A DNA stretch of 64,000 nt. Origin: Streptomyces sp. LUP47B (GTDB lineage Bacteria; Actinomycetota; Actinomycetes; Streptomycetales; Streptomycetaceae). The notes beneath the pieces were generated by a model that ran no database searches, was not told the origin of the DNA, and was given only the letters and a program-made list of their open reading frames with translations. The translations under genes were made by a program, and so were the position numbers. Within the stretch, counting starts at the first letter, position 1; each line of letters starts with the position of its first letter. The DNA lies in the NCBI RefSeq assembly GCF_001746295.1, contig NZ_MJAH01000009.1, positions 317,903 through 381,902 of the forward strand, in the 5' to 3' direction. Shown here piece by piece: positions 1 to 8,283 of the stretch.

Positions 1-65
1 GGGGTGAGCTATTGACGGGTGGGGTGCCTGCGCCCACACTCCTCCGAAGCCAATCGGTTGCACGA

Positions 66-78
66 CCGAAACTTTCGG
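66..78. promoter_or_regulatory. Xylanase operator palindrome
   Basis: The perfect palindrome CCGAAACTTTCGG lies just before the xylanase gene. Its core CGAAACTTTCG is, from memory, the conserved element found before Streptomyces xylanase genes and bound by a repressor. Its last bases merge with the GGAGG ribosome binding site (77-81), so a bound protein would cover the translation start region. The family role is established knowledge; its use here is inferred from position. Confidence 0.75.
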
Positions 79-89
79 AGGCACCCGCA

Positions 90-1433
90 ATGAGATCTCT
101 GAGAACCGGCTTATCCCTTGTGTCCCTCCTGAGCGGCCTCGCGCTGCTCGCCCTGGCCCCCACGGCGAGCGCCGCCGACGTCCCCCTGCGCGACCTCGCC
201 GCCGCCAAGGGCAAGGTCATGGGCACGGCCGTCACCGGCTCCAAGCTCACCGGCACCTACGGCGACCTCGCCGGGACGCAGTTCAACTCGCTGACCCCCG
301 GCAACGCCATGAAGTGGGGCTCGGTCGAGCCGACCCGGGGCAACTACAACTGGGCCGAGGCCGACCAGATCGTGAACTTCGCCGAGGCCCACGGCCAGCA
401 GGTGCGCGGCCACACCCTGCTCTGGCACAACCAGAACCCGGGCTGGCTGACGAACGGCACCTGGACCGGGGCCCAGCTCAGCCAGTTGATGAACGACCAC
501 ATAGCCCTGGAGGTCGGCCGCTACAAGGGCCGCCTCAAGGCCTGGGACGTCGTCAACGAGCCCTTCAACGAGGACGGCACCTACCGCCAGACCCTCTGGT
601 ACGACGGCCTCGGCACCGGCTACATCGCCCAGGCCCTCACCGCGGCCCGCGCCGCCGACCCGGCCGCCAGGCTGTACATCAACGACTACAACGTCGAGGG
701 TGTCAACGCGAAGTCCACGGCCCTGTACAACCTGGTCAAGTCACTGAAGGAGCAGGGCGTCCCGATCGACGGGGTCGGGCTCCAGGCCCATCTGATCGTC
801 GGCCAGGTGCCCTCCACCCTCCAGCAGAACATCCAGCGCTTCGCCGACCTCGGAGTCGACGTGACGATCACCGAGCTCGACATCCGGATGACCCTGCCCT
901 CCGACAGCACGAAGCTCACGCAGCAGGCCGCCGACTACAGGGCCGTCATGAACGCGTGCGTGGCGGTCGCCCGCTGCGCCGGCGTCACCGTCTGGGGCTT
1001 CACCGACTCCGACTCCTGGATCCCGAGCACCTTCCCGGGGGAGGGCGCGGCGACGCCGTACGACGAGAACTACGCGCCGAAACCGGCGTACTACGCGATC
1101 GCGGAGGCGCTCGGCGGCACGACCACGCCGCCGCCGACCGGCGCGTGCAGCGCGGCCTACAGCGTGACCAGTCAGTGGGACACCGGCTTCACGGGACAGG
1201 TGAGGATCTCCTGCTCGGGTGCCGCGCTGTCGTCGTGGAAGGTCGCCTGGACGTACGGCGCCGGGCAGCGGATCACCCAGGCCTGGAACGCGACCTGCAT
1301 CCAGTCGGGGACCGCGGTCAGTTGCTCGAACGCCGCCTACAACGGGACCGTGCCGGACGGCGGTTCGGTGACCTTCGGATTCAACGCCTCGTGGAGCGGC
1401 AGCAATCCGCCACCGGCAGTGACGCTGGAATGA
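90..1433 (+). CDS. Secreted GH10 endo-1,4-beta-xylanase with C-terminal CBM2
   Basis: Hydrolyses internal beta-1,4 bonds of xylan outside the cell. The start at 90 follows GGAGG (77-81) and begins a Sec signal peptide ending near ASA-AD (about residue 29); an upstream in-frame start would only add unrelated residues. The GH10 domain covers about residues 30-345, with the acid/base Glu in WDVVNEPF (about 156) and the nucleophile Glu in ITELDI (about 262). A Thr/Pro linker (TTTPPPTG) joins it to a CBM2-like cellulose/xylan-binding module whose paired cysteines begin at CSAAY. Codon 8 is TTA (111-113), the only TTA I found in a recognised gene here, so translation probably depends on bldA tRNA. 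The upstream palindrome suggests substrate-controlled repression. Confidence 0.95.
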   Translation: MRSLRTGLSLVSLLSGLALLALAPTASAADVPLRDLAAAKGKVMGTAVTGSKLTGTYGDLAGTQFNSLTPGNAMKWGSVEPTRGNYNWAEADQIVNFAEAHGQQVRGHTLLWHNQNPGWLTNGTWTGAQLSQLMNDHIALEVGRYKGRLKAWDVVNEPFNEDGTYRQTLWYDGLGTGYIAQALTAARAADPAARLYINDYNVEGVNAKSTALYNLVKSLKEQGVPIDGVGLQAHLIVGQVPSTLQQNIQRFADLGVDVTITELDIRMTLPSDSTKLTQQAADYRAVMNACVAVARCAGVTVWGFTDSDSWIPSTFPGEGAATPYDENYAPKPAYYAIAEALGGTTTPPPTGACSAAYSVTSQWDTGFTGQVRISCSGAALSSWKVAWTYGAGQRITQAWNATCIQSGTAVSCSNAAYNGTVPDGGSVTFGFNASWSGSNPPPAVTLE

Positions 1434-1506
1434 GAAGTCTGAGATTTTCCGAAGAAAGCCGCCCAGGAAGCCTTCCACGTAATAATTCGGACGTACGTTC
1501 CTCCCC

Positions 1507-2541
1507 GTGACGGGAGACGACGAGGACAGACGAGCAGGTCGGCGGCCGAGAGTACTGAAGGCCGTCGGCCTCGCGCTCGCGGGCACGCTGGTCCTGGGAT
1601 GCGCGGCGGCGGGCTGGGCGTACTGGCACCTCAACAGCAACATCAAGAGCGTCGACATCGACAGCGCGCTCGGGGACGACCGTCCCGCGAAGGTGACGCC
1701 GACCCCTTCCGCCTCGCAGGAGGCACCGCTGCCCACGGAGGCGGTGAACATCCTGGTCCTGGGCTCCGACTCGCGCAGCGGCAAGGCGAACCAGGCGCTC
1801 GGGGGCGGCAGCAGCACCGGCGCCCGGTCCGACACCGCGATGGTCGTGCACATCGACGCGGGCCGCACCACGGCGACGGTCGTCAGCATCCCGCGCGACA
1901 CCCTCGTCACCCGCCCGTCGTGCCCCCTCGCGAGCGGGGGCTCCACGTCGGCGGCGTACGGCGCGATGTTCAACAGCGCCTACTCGGTGGGTGGTCCGGT
2001 GTGCGCGGTCAAGACGGTCGAGTCGATCACGAACGTCCGCATGGATCACTACGTCGAGATCGACTTCTCGGGCTTCGCGAAGCTGGTGGACGCGCTCGGC
2101 GGGGTCACGGTGACCACGGACGAGGACATCGACGACGACGACAGCCACCTCACCCTGAAGGCGGGCACCCACCACCTGAACGGCGCGCAGGCCCTCGCGT
2201 TCGCCCGCACCCGGCACGGCATAGGCGACGGCAGCGACCTGGGCCGCATAGGCCTCCAGCAGAAGCTGGTGAAGGCCCTGCTGGAGCAGATCTCCTCGAC
2301 GAACCTGCTGACCAGCCCCACCAAGCTGTACTCCGTCGCCGACGCGATCACCGGCAGTCTCACCACCGACACCGGCCTCGACTCCCTGACCGAGCTGATG
2401 AGCCTCGGCGAGAGCCTGAGGGGCCTGTCGAGCGACGAAGCGAAGACGGTGACCATGCCGGTCGTGACCGCGCCCTCGAACCCCAACCGCGTGGTGGCGA
2501 AGGAACCGGCGGCGAGTGAGCTGTGGGAGTCGCTGCGCTGA
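1507..2541 (+). CDS. LytR-CpsA-Psr (LCP) family cell-wall polymer transferase
   Basis: LCP proteins attach anionic glycopolymers from lipid carriers to peptidoglycan on the outer face of the membrane. A short basic cytoplasmic tail is followed by one membrane segment (about residues 17-38, GLALAGTLVLGCAAAGWAY), a linker, and the LCP domain from about residue 75. Family motifs visible are GSDSRSG, RSDTAMVVHIDA, VSIPRDTLV and the Arg-rich FARTRHGIGDGSDLGR segment that contacts the pyrophosphate lipid. The GTG start at 1507 is first in frame and has no good Shine-Dalgarno sequence, so it may be leaderless. Its exact polymer substrate cannot be told from sequence. Confidence 0.88.
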   Translation: MTGDDEDRRAGRRPRVLKAVGLALAGTLVLGCAAAGWAYWHLNSNIKSVDIDSALGDDRPAKVTPTPSASQEAPLPTEAVNILVLGSDSRSGKANQALGGGSSTGARSDTAMVVHIDAGRTTATVVSIPRDTLVTRPSCPLASGGSTSAAYGAMFNSAYSVGGPVCAVKTVESITNVRMDHYVEIDFSGFAKLVDALGGVTVTTDEDIDDDDSHLTLKAGTHHLNGAQALAFARTRHGIGDGSDLGRIGLQQKLVKALLEQISSTNLLTSPTKLYSVADAITGSLTTDTGLDSLTELMSLGESLRGLSSDEAKTVTMPVVTAPSNPNRVVAKEPAASELWESLR

Positions 2542-2624
2542 AACACGGGACGACGGTTGCAACCATCGGGCGTCCAGTGATGTCTGTTGCGGTGACCACA
2601 TTGCAGTAACCAGGGGGATCACCG

Positions 2625-4025
2625 ATGTCCAACTCGCGTTCGTACAAAGCCTGGTCCGTGCCACTGATCGCCGGAGTGCTCGCGCTCGGCGGGATACCCG
2701 CCCTGGCGGGCACCGCCGCCGCGGCCGCCCCGAAGTCCGTCCACGACGTCGTGGACGACTTCAACGGCGACGGCTACAAGGACCTCGCCGTCGGCGCTCC
2801 GATCGCCACGGTCGGCGGCAAGCAGGGGGCGGGATACGTCACCGTCATGTACGGCGGCCCGCACGGTCTGACCAAGGACCACCGCACGATCATCAGCCGT
2901 TCCACCAGCGGCATCCCGGGCGATCCCGCCGCGGGCGAGAACTTCGGCTACCAGCTGTCCACGGGGGACCTGGACGGCGACAGGCGCACCGACCTGATCA
3001 TCGGGCAGGCCTCCTCGACCCGGGACGCGGTCGTCGTCTGGGGCGGCCAGGGCGGCCTGTCCGGTGGGGTGTCCGTGCCGGCCGCGACCACCCAGGCCGG
3101 CGACTTCGACGGCGACGGCAAGCAGGACCTGGTCCTGTTCCGCGGTGGCCGTGCCCCGGGCGACGACCCGCTCGGCACCGAGGCCACCGTCTGGCGGGGC
3201 CCGGTCTCCAGGGCCGGGAAGCCGGCCGCCACGCAGGACTTCGGCTCGACCAAGGTGGAGCCCTACGACGTGATGTACGCCGCCGCCGGGGACGTCAACG
3301 GCGACGGTCGCGACGACCTTGCGCTGACCGTCTACCTCGGCGACGGCGGCATCGGGTCGCAGTTCTACCTGGCCAACCCCTCCGGAGGCGCCTTCACCTT
3401 TGCCGCCGCCCCCGAGGGCAGCGGCCAGGTGGCCTTCGGTGACGTCAACGGCGACGGTTTCGAAGACGTCGTCCGGGGCGTCCCGAACGACTCCACGGTC
3501 ACCGTGGCCCTCGGCTCGGCCGCCGGTCTGAAGCCGGCGTCGACCTGGAAGTCGTACAGCCAGGACACCGAGGGGGTCCCCGGCGCCACGGAGGAGGAGG
3601 ACCGCTTCGGCGACGCGGTGGCCGCCGGTGACGTCAACGGCGACGGCTACGCCGATGTGGCTGTGGGCGCGCCCGGCGAGGCGCTCGGCGACAAGGGCGG
3701 GGCGGGCATGGTCAACGTCCTCTACGGCAGCCACGACGGCCTGACCGGCAATGCCGCCCAGGGCTTCACCCAGGACACCGACGGCGTCCCCGGTGCAGCG
3801 GAGTCGAGCGACAACTTCGGCGGCTCGGTCAGCCTCCTCGACATCAACGGCAACGGCTACGCGGACCTCGCGGCGGCCGCGCCCCGCGAGAACTCCGGCG
3901 ACGGCGCGGTCTGGTCGCTGCGGGGGCGTCCGACCGGCATCGTGACGGACGCGGCGTTCACCTTCGGCCCGGTGACGATCGGGGCGCCGTCCGCCAAGGC
4001 GTGGTTCGGCGGGGTGCTGTCGTAG
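2625..4025 (+). CDS. Secreted FG-GAP/VCBS repeat (integrin alpha-like) protein
   Basis: Predicted exported protein of 466 residues. A signal peptide with a hydrophobic core (IAGVLALGGIPALAGTAAAAA) is followed by about seven FG-GAP blades. Each has a calcium-loop motif of the type DxNGDGxxDLxxGxP, for example DFNGDGYKDLAVGAP, DVNGDGRDDLALTV, DVNGDGYADVAVGAP and DINGNGYADLAAAAP. Such repeats fold as a beta-propeller and bind Ca2+; in bacteria they are extracellular, but the ligand is usually unknown. No enzymatic domain is visible. It stands alone between the LCP gene and a terminator (4031-4053). A start at 2625 gives the signal peptide directly. Confidence 0.85.
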   Translation: MSNSRSYKAWSVPLIAGVLALGGIPALAGTAAAAAPKSVHDVVDDFNGDGYKDLAVGAPIATVGGKQGAGYVTVMYGGPHGLTKDHRTIISRSTSGIPGDPAAGENFGYQLSTGDLDGDRRTDLIIGQASSTRDAVVVWGGQGGLSGGVSVPAATTQAGDFDGDGKQDLVLFRGGRAPGDDPLGTEATVWRGPVSRAGKPAATQDFGSTKVEPYDVMYAAAGDVNGDGRDDLALTVYLGDGGIGSQFYLANPSGGAFTFAAAPEGSGQVAFGDVNGDGFEDVVRGVPNDSTVTVALGSAAGLKPASTWKSYSQDTEGVPGATEEEDRFGDAVAAGDVNGDGYADVAVGAPGEALGDKGGAGMVNVLYGSHDGLTGNAAQGFTQDTDGVPGAAESSDNFGGSVSLLDINGNGYADLAAAAPRENSGDGAVWSLRGRPTGIVTDAAFTFGPVTIGAPSAKAWFGGVLS

Positions 4026-4030
4026 CAGGT

Positions 4031-4053
4031 CAGGACCCCGTTTCGGGGCCCTG
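4031..4053 (+). terminator. Hairpin terminator after FG-GAP gene
   Basis: Inverted repeat CAGGACCCCG / CGGGGCCCTG with a TTT loop and one G-U wobble, starting 5 bases after the FG-GAP stop codon. There is no T run, as is usual in Streptomyces. Confidence 0.65.
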
Positions 4054-4162
4054 GAAAAAATCTCCGAAGAAATCCGCGGAGTCTGTCGATCCCGGCCTCT
4101 CCCGATCGACGCTGTGGTGAGAGGCCGGGAAGGACCGGCCCCGTAGCGACCGAGGAGTCACC

Positions 4163-4519
4163 ATGCCGCGTTACCTGTCGATGGTCCAGATCGACGAGAA
4201 GACCGCCCCCGCCGAGGGCCCCAGCGACGCCCTGATGCAGCGCATGGGCGAGCTGATCGAGGAGATGACGAAGGCCGGGGTACTGCTCGACACCGCCGGG
4301 CTCACGCCGACCGCGCAGGGGGCCCGGGTGCGCTGGGAGAAGGGGCAGCTGTCGGTGACCGACGGCCCCTTCACCGAGGCGAAGGAGGTCGTCGGGGGGT
4401 ACGCCATCGTCCAGGCCAAGGACATGGCCGAGGCGATCGAGTGGACCAAGCGCTTCCTGAAGGTGCACGAGGAGCACTGGACGGTCACCTGCGAGGTGCG
4501 GGAGATCGCGGAGGGCTGA
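4163..4519 (+). CDS. YCII/DGPF-domain protein (ECF42 partner)
   Basis: A 118-residue protein of the YCII-related superfamily. It contains the eponymous DGPFTEAKEVVGGY motif (about residues 70-83) and the typical MPRYLSMVQIDE N-terminus. These small alpha/beta dimers are fused or adjacent to a subgroup of ECF sigma factors; a catalytic role has not been proven for the family. The gene is followed after about 47 bases by the sigma gene in the same direction, so the two probably form one operon. The start at 4163 is preceded by a GAGGAG sequence around 4151-4156. The assignment to the family is firm and its molecular role is open. Confidence 0.9.
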   Translation: MPRYLSMVQIDEKTAPAEGPSDALMQRMGELIEEMTKAGVLLDTAGLTPTAQGARVRWEKGQLSVTDGPFTEAKEVVGGYAIVQAKDMAEAIEWTKRFLKVHEEHWTVTCEVREIAEG

Positions 4520-4566
4520 GCCCGCTTCCTTGGCTGCGGGACCGTACGGGTGTCGAATGGGGGGTT

Positions 4567-5844
4567 GTGACCTCACAGCCCCCCACCACCGACGCACGCT
4601 CCTCCGTGGAGACCGTCGTGGAGACCGTCTTCCGCATGGAGTCGCCGCGCATCATCGCCGGCGTCACCCGTGTCGTCCGGGACGTCGGCATCGCCGAGGA
4701 GCTCGCCCAGGACGCCCTGGTCGCGGCACTCGAGCAGTGGCCGCGCGACGGCGTCCCCGACAACCCGGGCGCCTGGCTCATGGCCATCGCGCGCAGACGG
4801 GCCGTGGACCTGGTCCGGCGCCGGGAGAACTACGCCCGCAAGCTGGCAGAGATCGGCCGGGACCTGTCGGAGACCGCCCCGCCGGAGGAGCCGTCCGACC
4901 CCGAGGACATCGACGACGACCTGCTCAGGCTCGTCTTCACCACCTGTCACCCGGTGCTGTCCGCCGAGGCCCGCACCGCCCTCACCCTGAGGCTGCTCGG
5001 CGGCCTGACCACCCCCGAGATCGCCCGCGCCTTCCTGGTCCCGGAGGCGACCGTCGCCCAGCGCATCGTGCGCGCCAAGCGGACCCTCGCCACGAAGAAC
5101 ATCGCCTTCGAGGTGCCCTACGGCCCCGACCGCGAGGCCCGCCTCGGTTCCGTCCTGGACGTCATCTACCTGATCTTCAACGAGGGATACGCGGCCACGG
5201 CGGGCGACGACTGGCTGCGCCCCTCCCTGTGCGAGGACGCCCTGCGGCTGGCCCGTCTGCTGTCCGCCCTCATGCCCAAGGAACCCGAAGTACACGGCTT
5301 GGCCGCCCTGTTGGAGTTCCAGGCCTCCCGCACGGCCGCCCGCACCGGACCGCGCGGCGAGCCGGTCCTGCTCAAGGACCAGAACCGCAGCCGCTGGAAC
5401 CGCATGCTCATCGCCCGCGGCATCAAGGCCCTGGGCCGCGCGGACACCACGGCCGCGGGCGCCCCCGGCCCCTACGTCCTCCAGGCCGCCATCGCCGCCT
5501 GCCACGCGCACGCGTACACCTACGAGGAGACCGACTGGCCGGCCATCGCCACCCTCTACGCCCTGCTCGCCGCCCGCGCCCCCTCCCCGGTCGTCGAACT
5601 CAACCGCGCGGTCGCCGTCTCGATGGCCGAGGGACCGGGCCCGGCCCTGGAGATCGTCGACGCCCTCACCGACGAACCCGCCCTGAACGAATACCACCTG
5701 CTGCCGAGCGTGCGGGGCGATCTCCTGGCCCGCCTCGGACGTACGACGCAGGCGCGGGCCGAGTTCGAGCGGGCGGCCGCGCTCACCCGCAACGAACGCG
5801 AGCGCGAACTGCTGCTGGAGCGGGCGCGGGAGTGCGGTCAGTGA
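4567..5844 (+). CDS. ECF42-type RNA polymerase sigma factor with TPR-like extension (DUF6596)
   Basis: About 425 residues, far longer than a normal ECF sigma factor. Region 2 covers about residues 20-90 (the segment LAQDALVAALEQWPRDGVPDNPGAWLMAIARRRAVD, split by the core-binding helix), and region 4 follows with LTLRLLGGLTTPEIARAFLVPEATVAQRIVRAKRTL. The remaining 200 or so residues are an alpha-helical extension (DUF6596, TPR-like: AHAYTYEETDWPAIATLYALL). ECF42 factors are known to pair with DGPF proteins and to need this extension instead of an anti-sigma factor, which fits the upstream gene. I placed the start at GTG 4567, behind a G-rich stretch; a longer reading frame from 4441 overlaps the DGPF gene and adds no conserved sequence. 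Confidence 0.85.
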   Translation: MTSQPPTTDARSSVETVVETVFRMESPRIIAGVTRVVRDVGIAEELAQDALVAALEQWPRDGVPDNPGAWLMAIARRRAVDLVRRRENYARKLAEIGRDLSETAPPEEPSDPEDIDDDLLRLVFTTCHPVLSAEARTALTLRLLGGLTTPEIARAFLVPEATVAQRIVRAKRTLATKNIAFEVPYGPDREARLGSVLDVIYLIFNEGYAATAGDDWLRPSLCEDALRLARLLSALMPKEPEVHGLAALLEFQASRTAARTGPRGEPVLLKDQNRSRWNRMLIARGIKALGRADTTAAGAPGPYVLQAAIAACHAHAYTYEETDWPAIATLYALLAARAPSPVVELNRAVAVSMAEGPGPALEIVDALTDEPALNEYHLLPSVRGDLLARLGRTTQARAEFERAAALTRNERERELLLERARECGQ

Positions 5845-6057
5845 CTTGTCGCCGAACGCGGCGAGCACCGCGGCACGGCGGCACTCCGCGGGGCGCCTCG
5901 ATCGCCGCGAACAGCGGACAGGTCTTCGACACGGCGTACGAGGGCGACGACCCTGCGAGCACTCGGACGAGCAGCCGGGCCCTGCGCGTCGGCGACGGCC
6001 GGTCCGCCACCACGGCGCGGCCGGGCCCGGTCGGTGCCGACCCGCACCCGGAGCCGC

Positions 6058-7251
6058 TCAGGACGCTCCAGCACCGGTGACGGCCCTCGCGGGGGCGCCG
6101 ATCAGCATGGTCGGCGCCCCCGCGACCCGGGTCAGGAACACCGTCACGGAGTGCGGACCCTGCGGTTTCGGAAGGGCCTTGCGGCGCAGTTCCTCCGGCT
6201 CGACGGCCGACCCGCGCTTCTTCACGGTCAGGATCCCGACCTCCCGCTCCCGCAGCAGCGCCTTCAACTTCTTGACACCGAAGGGGAGTTGGTCGGTGAT
6301 CTCGTACGCCGTGGCATACGGGGTCTCGCGCAGTGTGTCCGCGGTGACGTAGGCGATCGTGGGGTCGATCAGCCCGCCGTCGAGCTCCCCGGCCGCCTCG
6401 GCCACCAGATGGGCCCGGATGACGGCGCCGTCCGGCTCGTACAAGTACCGCCCCACGGAACGGACTTCGGGGTCGGGGAGCCCCCGGCCGAGCAGGGTCC
6501 GCGGTCCCGGCAGCAGCGTGGCCCGCACGGCCCCCGGCGCGGTGCCGAACCACAGCACCGCCTCCTTCACGTCCCCGCCGTCGGAGATCCACTCCGCCTC
6601 GGCCTCCGCCGGAACCGCCTCGTGCGGAATGCCGGGCGCGACCTTCAGCGCGGCGTGCGGGGCCTCGAGAGCCGCCCGGACGGCCCACGACAGGGGCGGC
6701 GAGTAGGCCTCCGGATCGAAGATGCGGCCCCGCCCGCCCCGCCTCGCCGGATCCACGAACACGGCGTCGTACGGGGCCGTGTCGACCTCCGTGACGTCCG
6801 CCTCCCGTACGTCGATCAGGCCGGCGAGCCCCAGCGCGTCCGCGTTCGCCCGCGCGGCCGCCGCCGTCAGCGGATCCCGGTCGACCGCGAGGACCCGGAT
6901 GCCGGCCCGGGCCAGCGCGATCGCGTCCCCGCCGATCCCGCAGCACAGGTCGGCGACGGAGGTGACGCCCAGGGCCCGCAGGCGCTCCGCGCGGTACGCC
7001 GCCACGCTCGCCCGGGTCGACTGCTCGACGCCGTTCGGCGTGAAGAACATCCGCTCCGCGTCCTCGGCCCCGAACTTGGCCGCCGCCCGCTGCCGCAACC
7101 GGGCCTGGCCGAGCGCCGCGGAGACGAGTCCGGCGGGATGCCCGCGGCGCAGCCGGGTGGCGACGGCGAGTTCGTCGGCGGGGGCGGTGCCGCGCACCTC
7201 GTCGAGGAGGGCACGGCCTTCGGGGGTGAGGAGGGGGGCGAGGTCGTTCAC
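6058..7251 (-). CDS. Class I SAM-dependent methyltransferase (THUMP-like family)
   Basis: About 397 residues. The Rossmann-type S-adenosylmethionine site is clear: VADLCCGIGGDAIALARAG (motif I, about residues 95-113), LAVDRDPL (acidic loop), and DAVFVDPARRGGRGR (motif IV). The C-terminal part carries KVAPGIPHE, where an NPPY-type motif is not seen, and a basic tail (FGVKKLKALLREREVGILTVKKRGS). This is the family annotated as THUMP-like methyltransferases, whose substrate, probably RNA, is not established. The GTG at 7251 is the best start; longer frames run into the divergent deacetylase promoter. It shares a 90-bp divergent region with the lipoprotein gene. Confidence 0.75.
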   Translation of the reverse strand: MNDLAPLLTPEGRALLDEVRGTAPADELAVATRLRRGHPAGLVSAALGQARLRQRAAAKFGAEDAERMFFTPNGVEQSTRASVAAYRAERLRALGVTSVADLCCGIGGDAIALARAGIRVLAVDRDPLTAAAARANADALGLAGLIDVREADVTEVDTAPYDAVFVDPARRGGRGRIFDPEAYSPPLSWAVRAALEAPHAALKVAPGIPHEAVPAEAEAEWISDGGDVKEAVLWFGTAPGAVRATLLPGPRTLLGRGLPDPEVRSVGRYLYEPDGAVIRAHLVAEAAGELDGGLIDPTIAYVTADTLRETPYATAYEITDQLPFGVKKLKALLREREVGILTVKKRGSAVEPEELRRKALPKPQGPHSVTVFLTRVAGAPTMLIGAPARAVTGAGAS

Positions 7252-7341
7252 CGGGTCATTGTGGGCCAGTCGGTGGACGGTCCGCTTCCGGCGGCGGTGT
7301 CGGCCCGGGTGCGAGGCCGTGACCTGCGAGGATCCATCCCC

Positions 7342-8283
7342 ATGGGAACAGTAGGACAAAAGTATAAAAATGGGGCGTTGGTGGTGTCGGTGTCGATCCG
7401 TGGCGGCCTCGTCCTCCTGGCGGTGGCCGCCCTGGTCTCCGGCTGCGCCGACCCGGCCGGCACCGGCGCACGGCCGCAGCGGCCCCTCCACGCACCCCCG
7501 GCCCCCGCCGCCGACCTCCAGGCCGACAAGACCCGCATCCGGGCCGCCCGACTCCGCGCCGAGCAGGCCCGGATCGCCGCCGCCAGACGCTGGGGCCTGA
7601 CGAGGGTCCCGCTGACGGCCCCACTGGCGCCCGCGACCAAGCCCCGCATCACCACCCGCCCCGGCTTCGAGGTCGACGGCCATGAGCAGAAGGGGCTGCC
7701 GCCGGTCTTCACCACGGTTCCCACCGAGCAGAAGATCGTCTTCCTCACCATCGACGACGGCGCCGAGAAGGACCCCGCGTTCCTGCGGATGATGAGCGAG
7801 CTGAAGATCCCGTACACCGCCTTCCTCAGCGACTACCTGATCAAGGACGACTACGCCTACTTCGCGAGGATGCGGGACACCGGGGTCGTACTGAACAACC
7901 ACACGCTCCACCACCCCTTCCTGCCCGCGCTGTCTTACGCCCGCCAGCAGCGCGAGATCTGCGGGATGCAGGACGTCATCGAGAAGCGGTTCGGCAGGCG
8001 GCCCACGCTCTTCCGGCCGCCCTACGGCAACTACAACGAGGACACCCTGCGAGCGGCCAGGTCCTGCGGCATCAGGTACGCGCCCATCTGGAACGAAGAG
8101 GTCTACGTCGACCACTGGGAGTACCGCGAGGAGGACCAGGACCTCCACCCCGGCGACATCGTGCTGAGCCATTTCCGGGGCCGGGGGGACTGGAAGGGCA
8201 CGATGCCCGACATGGTCCGCCGCTTCCTGAACAGGGTCACGGCCGAGGGGTACGCGGTGGCCCGCCTCGAGGACTACCTGTGA
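7342..8283 (+). CDS. Lipoprotein polysaccharide deacetylase (NodB domain), copy 1
   Basis: About 313 residues. The N-terminus has a lipobox (LAVAALVSGC), so the mature protein is a lipoprotein on the outer face of the membrane. The NodB homology domain shows motif 1 TIDDGAEKD (usually TFDDG), motif 2 NHTLHHP with metal-binding His, and motif 3 RPPYGNYN. The enzyme would remove acetyl groups from N-acetylglucosamine-type polymers such as peptidoglycan or chitin fragments. The start is uncertain: ATG 7342 has GAGG upstream, while GTG 7381 sits just after an AT-rich TATAAAAA and would give a shorter signal peptide. Its stop overlaps the next, paralogous gene by 4 bases. Confidence 0.85.
   Translation: MGTVGQKYKNGALVVSVSIRGGLVLLAVAALVSGCADPAGTGARPQRPLHAPPAPAADLQADKTRIRAARLRAEQARIAAARRWGLTRVPLTAPLAPATKPRITTRPGFEVDGHEQKGLPPVFTTVPTEQKIVFLTIDDGAEKDPAFLRMMSELKIPYTAFLSDYLIKDDYAYFARMRDTGVVLNNHTLHHPFLPALSYARQQREICGMQDVIEKRFGRRPTLFRPPYGNYNEDTLRAARSCGIRYAPIWNEEVYVDHWEYREEDQDLHPGDIVLSHFRGRGDWKGTMPDMVRRFLNRVTAEGYAVARLEDYL

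Noticed and set aside
5845..6057. Possible gene remnant between the ECF42 sigma gene and the methyltransferase
   Set aside because: Both strands are open, but no start signal or family match supports a gene.
7360..7375. TATAAAAAT as a possible strong promoter for the first deacetylase
   Set aside because: It lies inside the frame from ATG 7342 and no matching -35 box is seen; kept only as a note on start choice.
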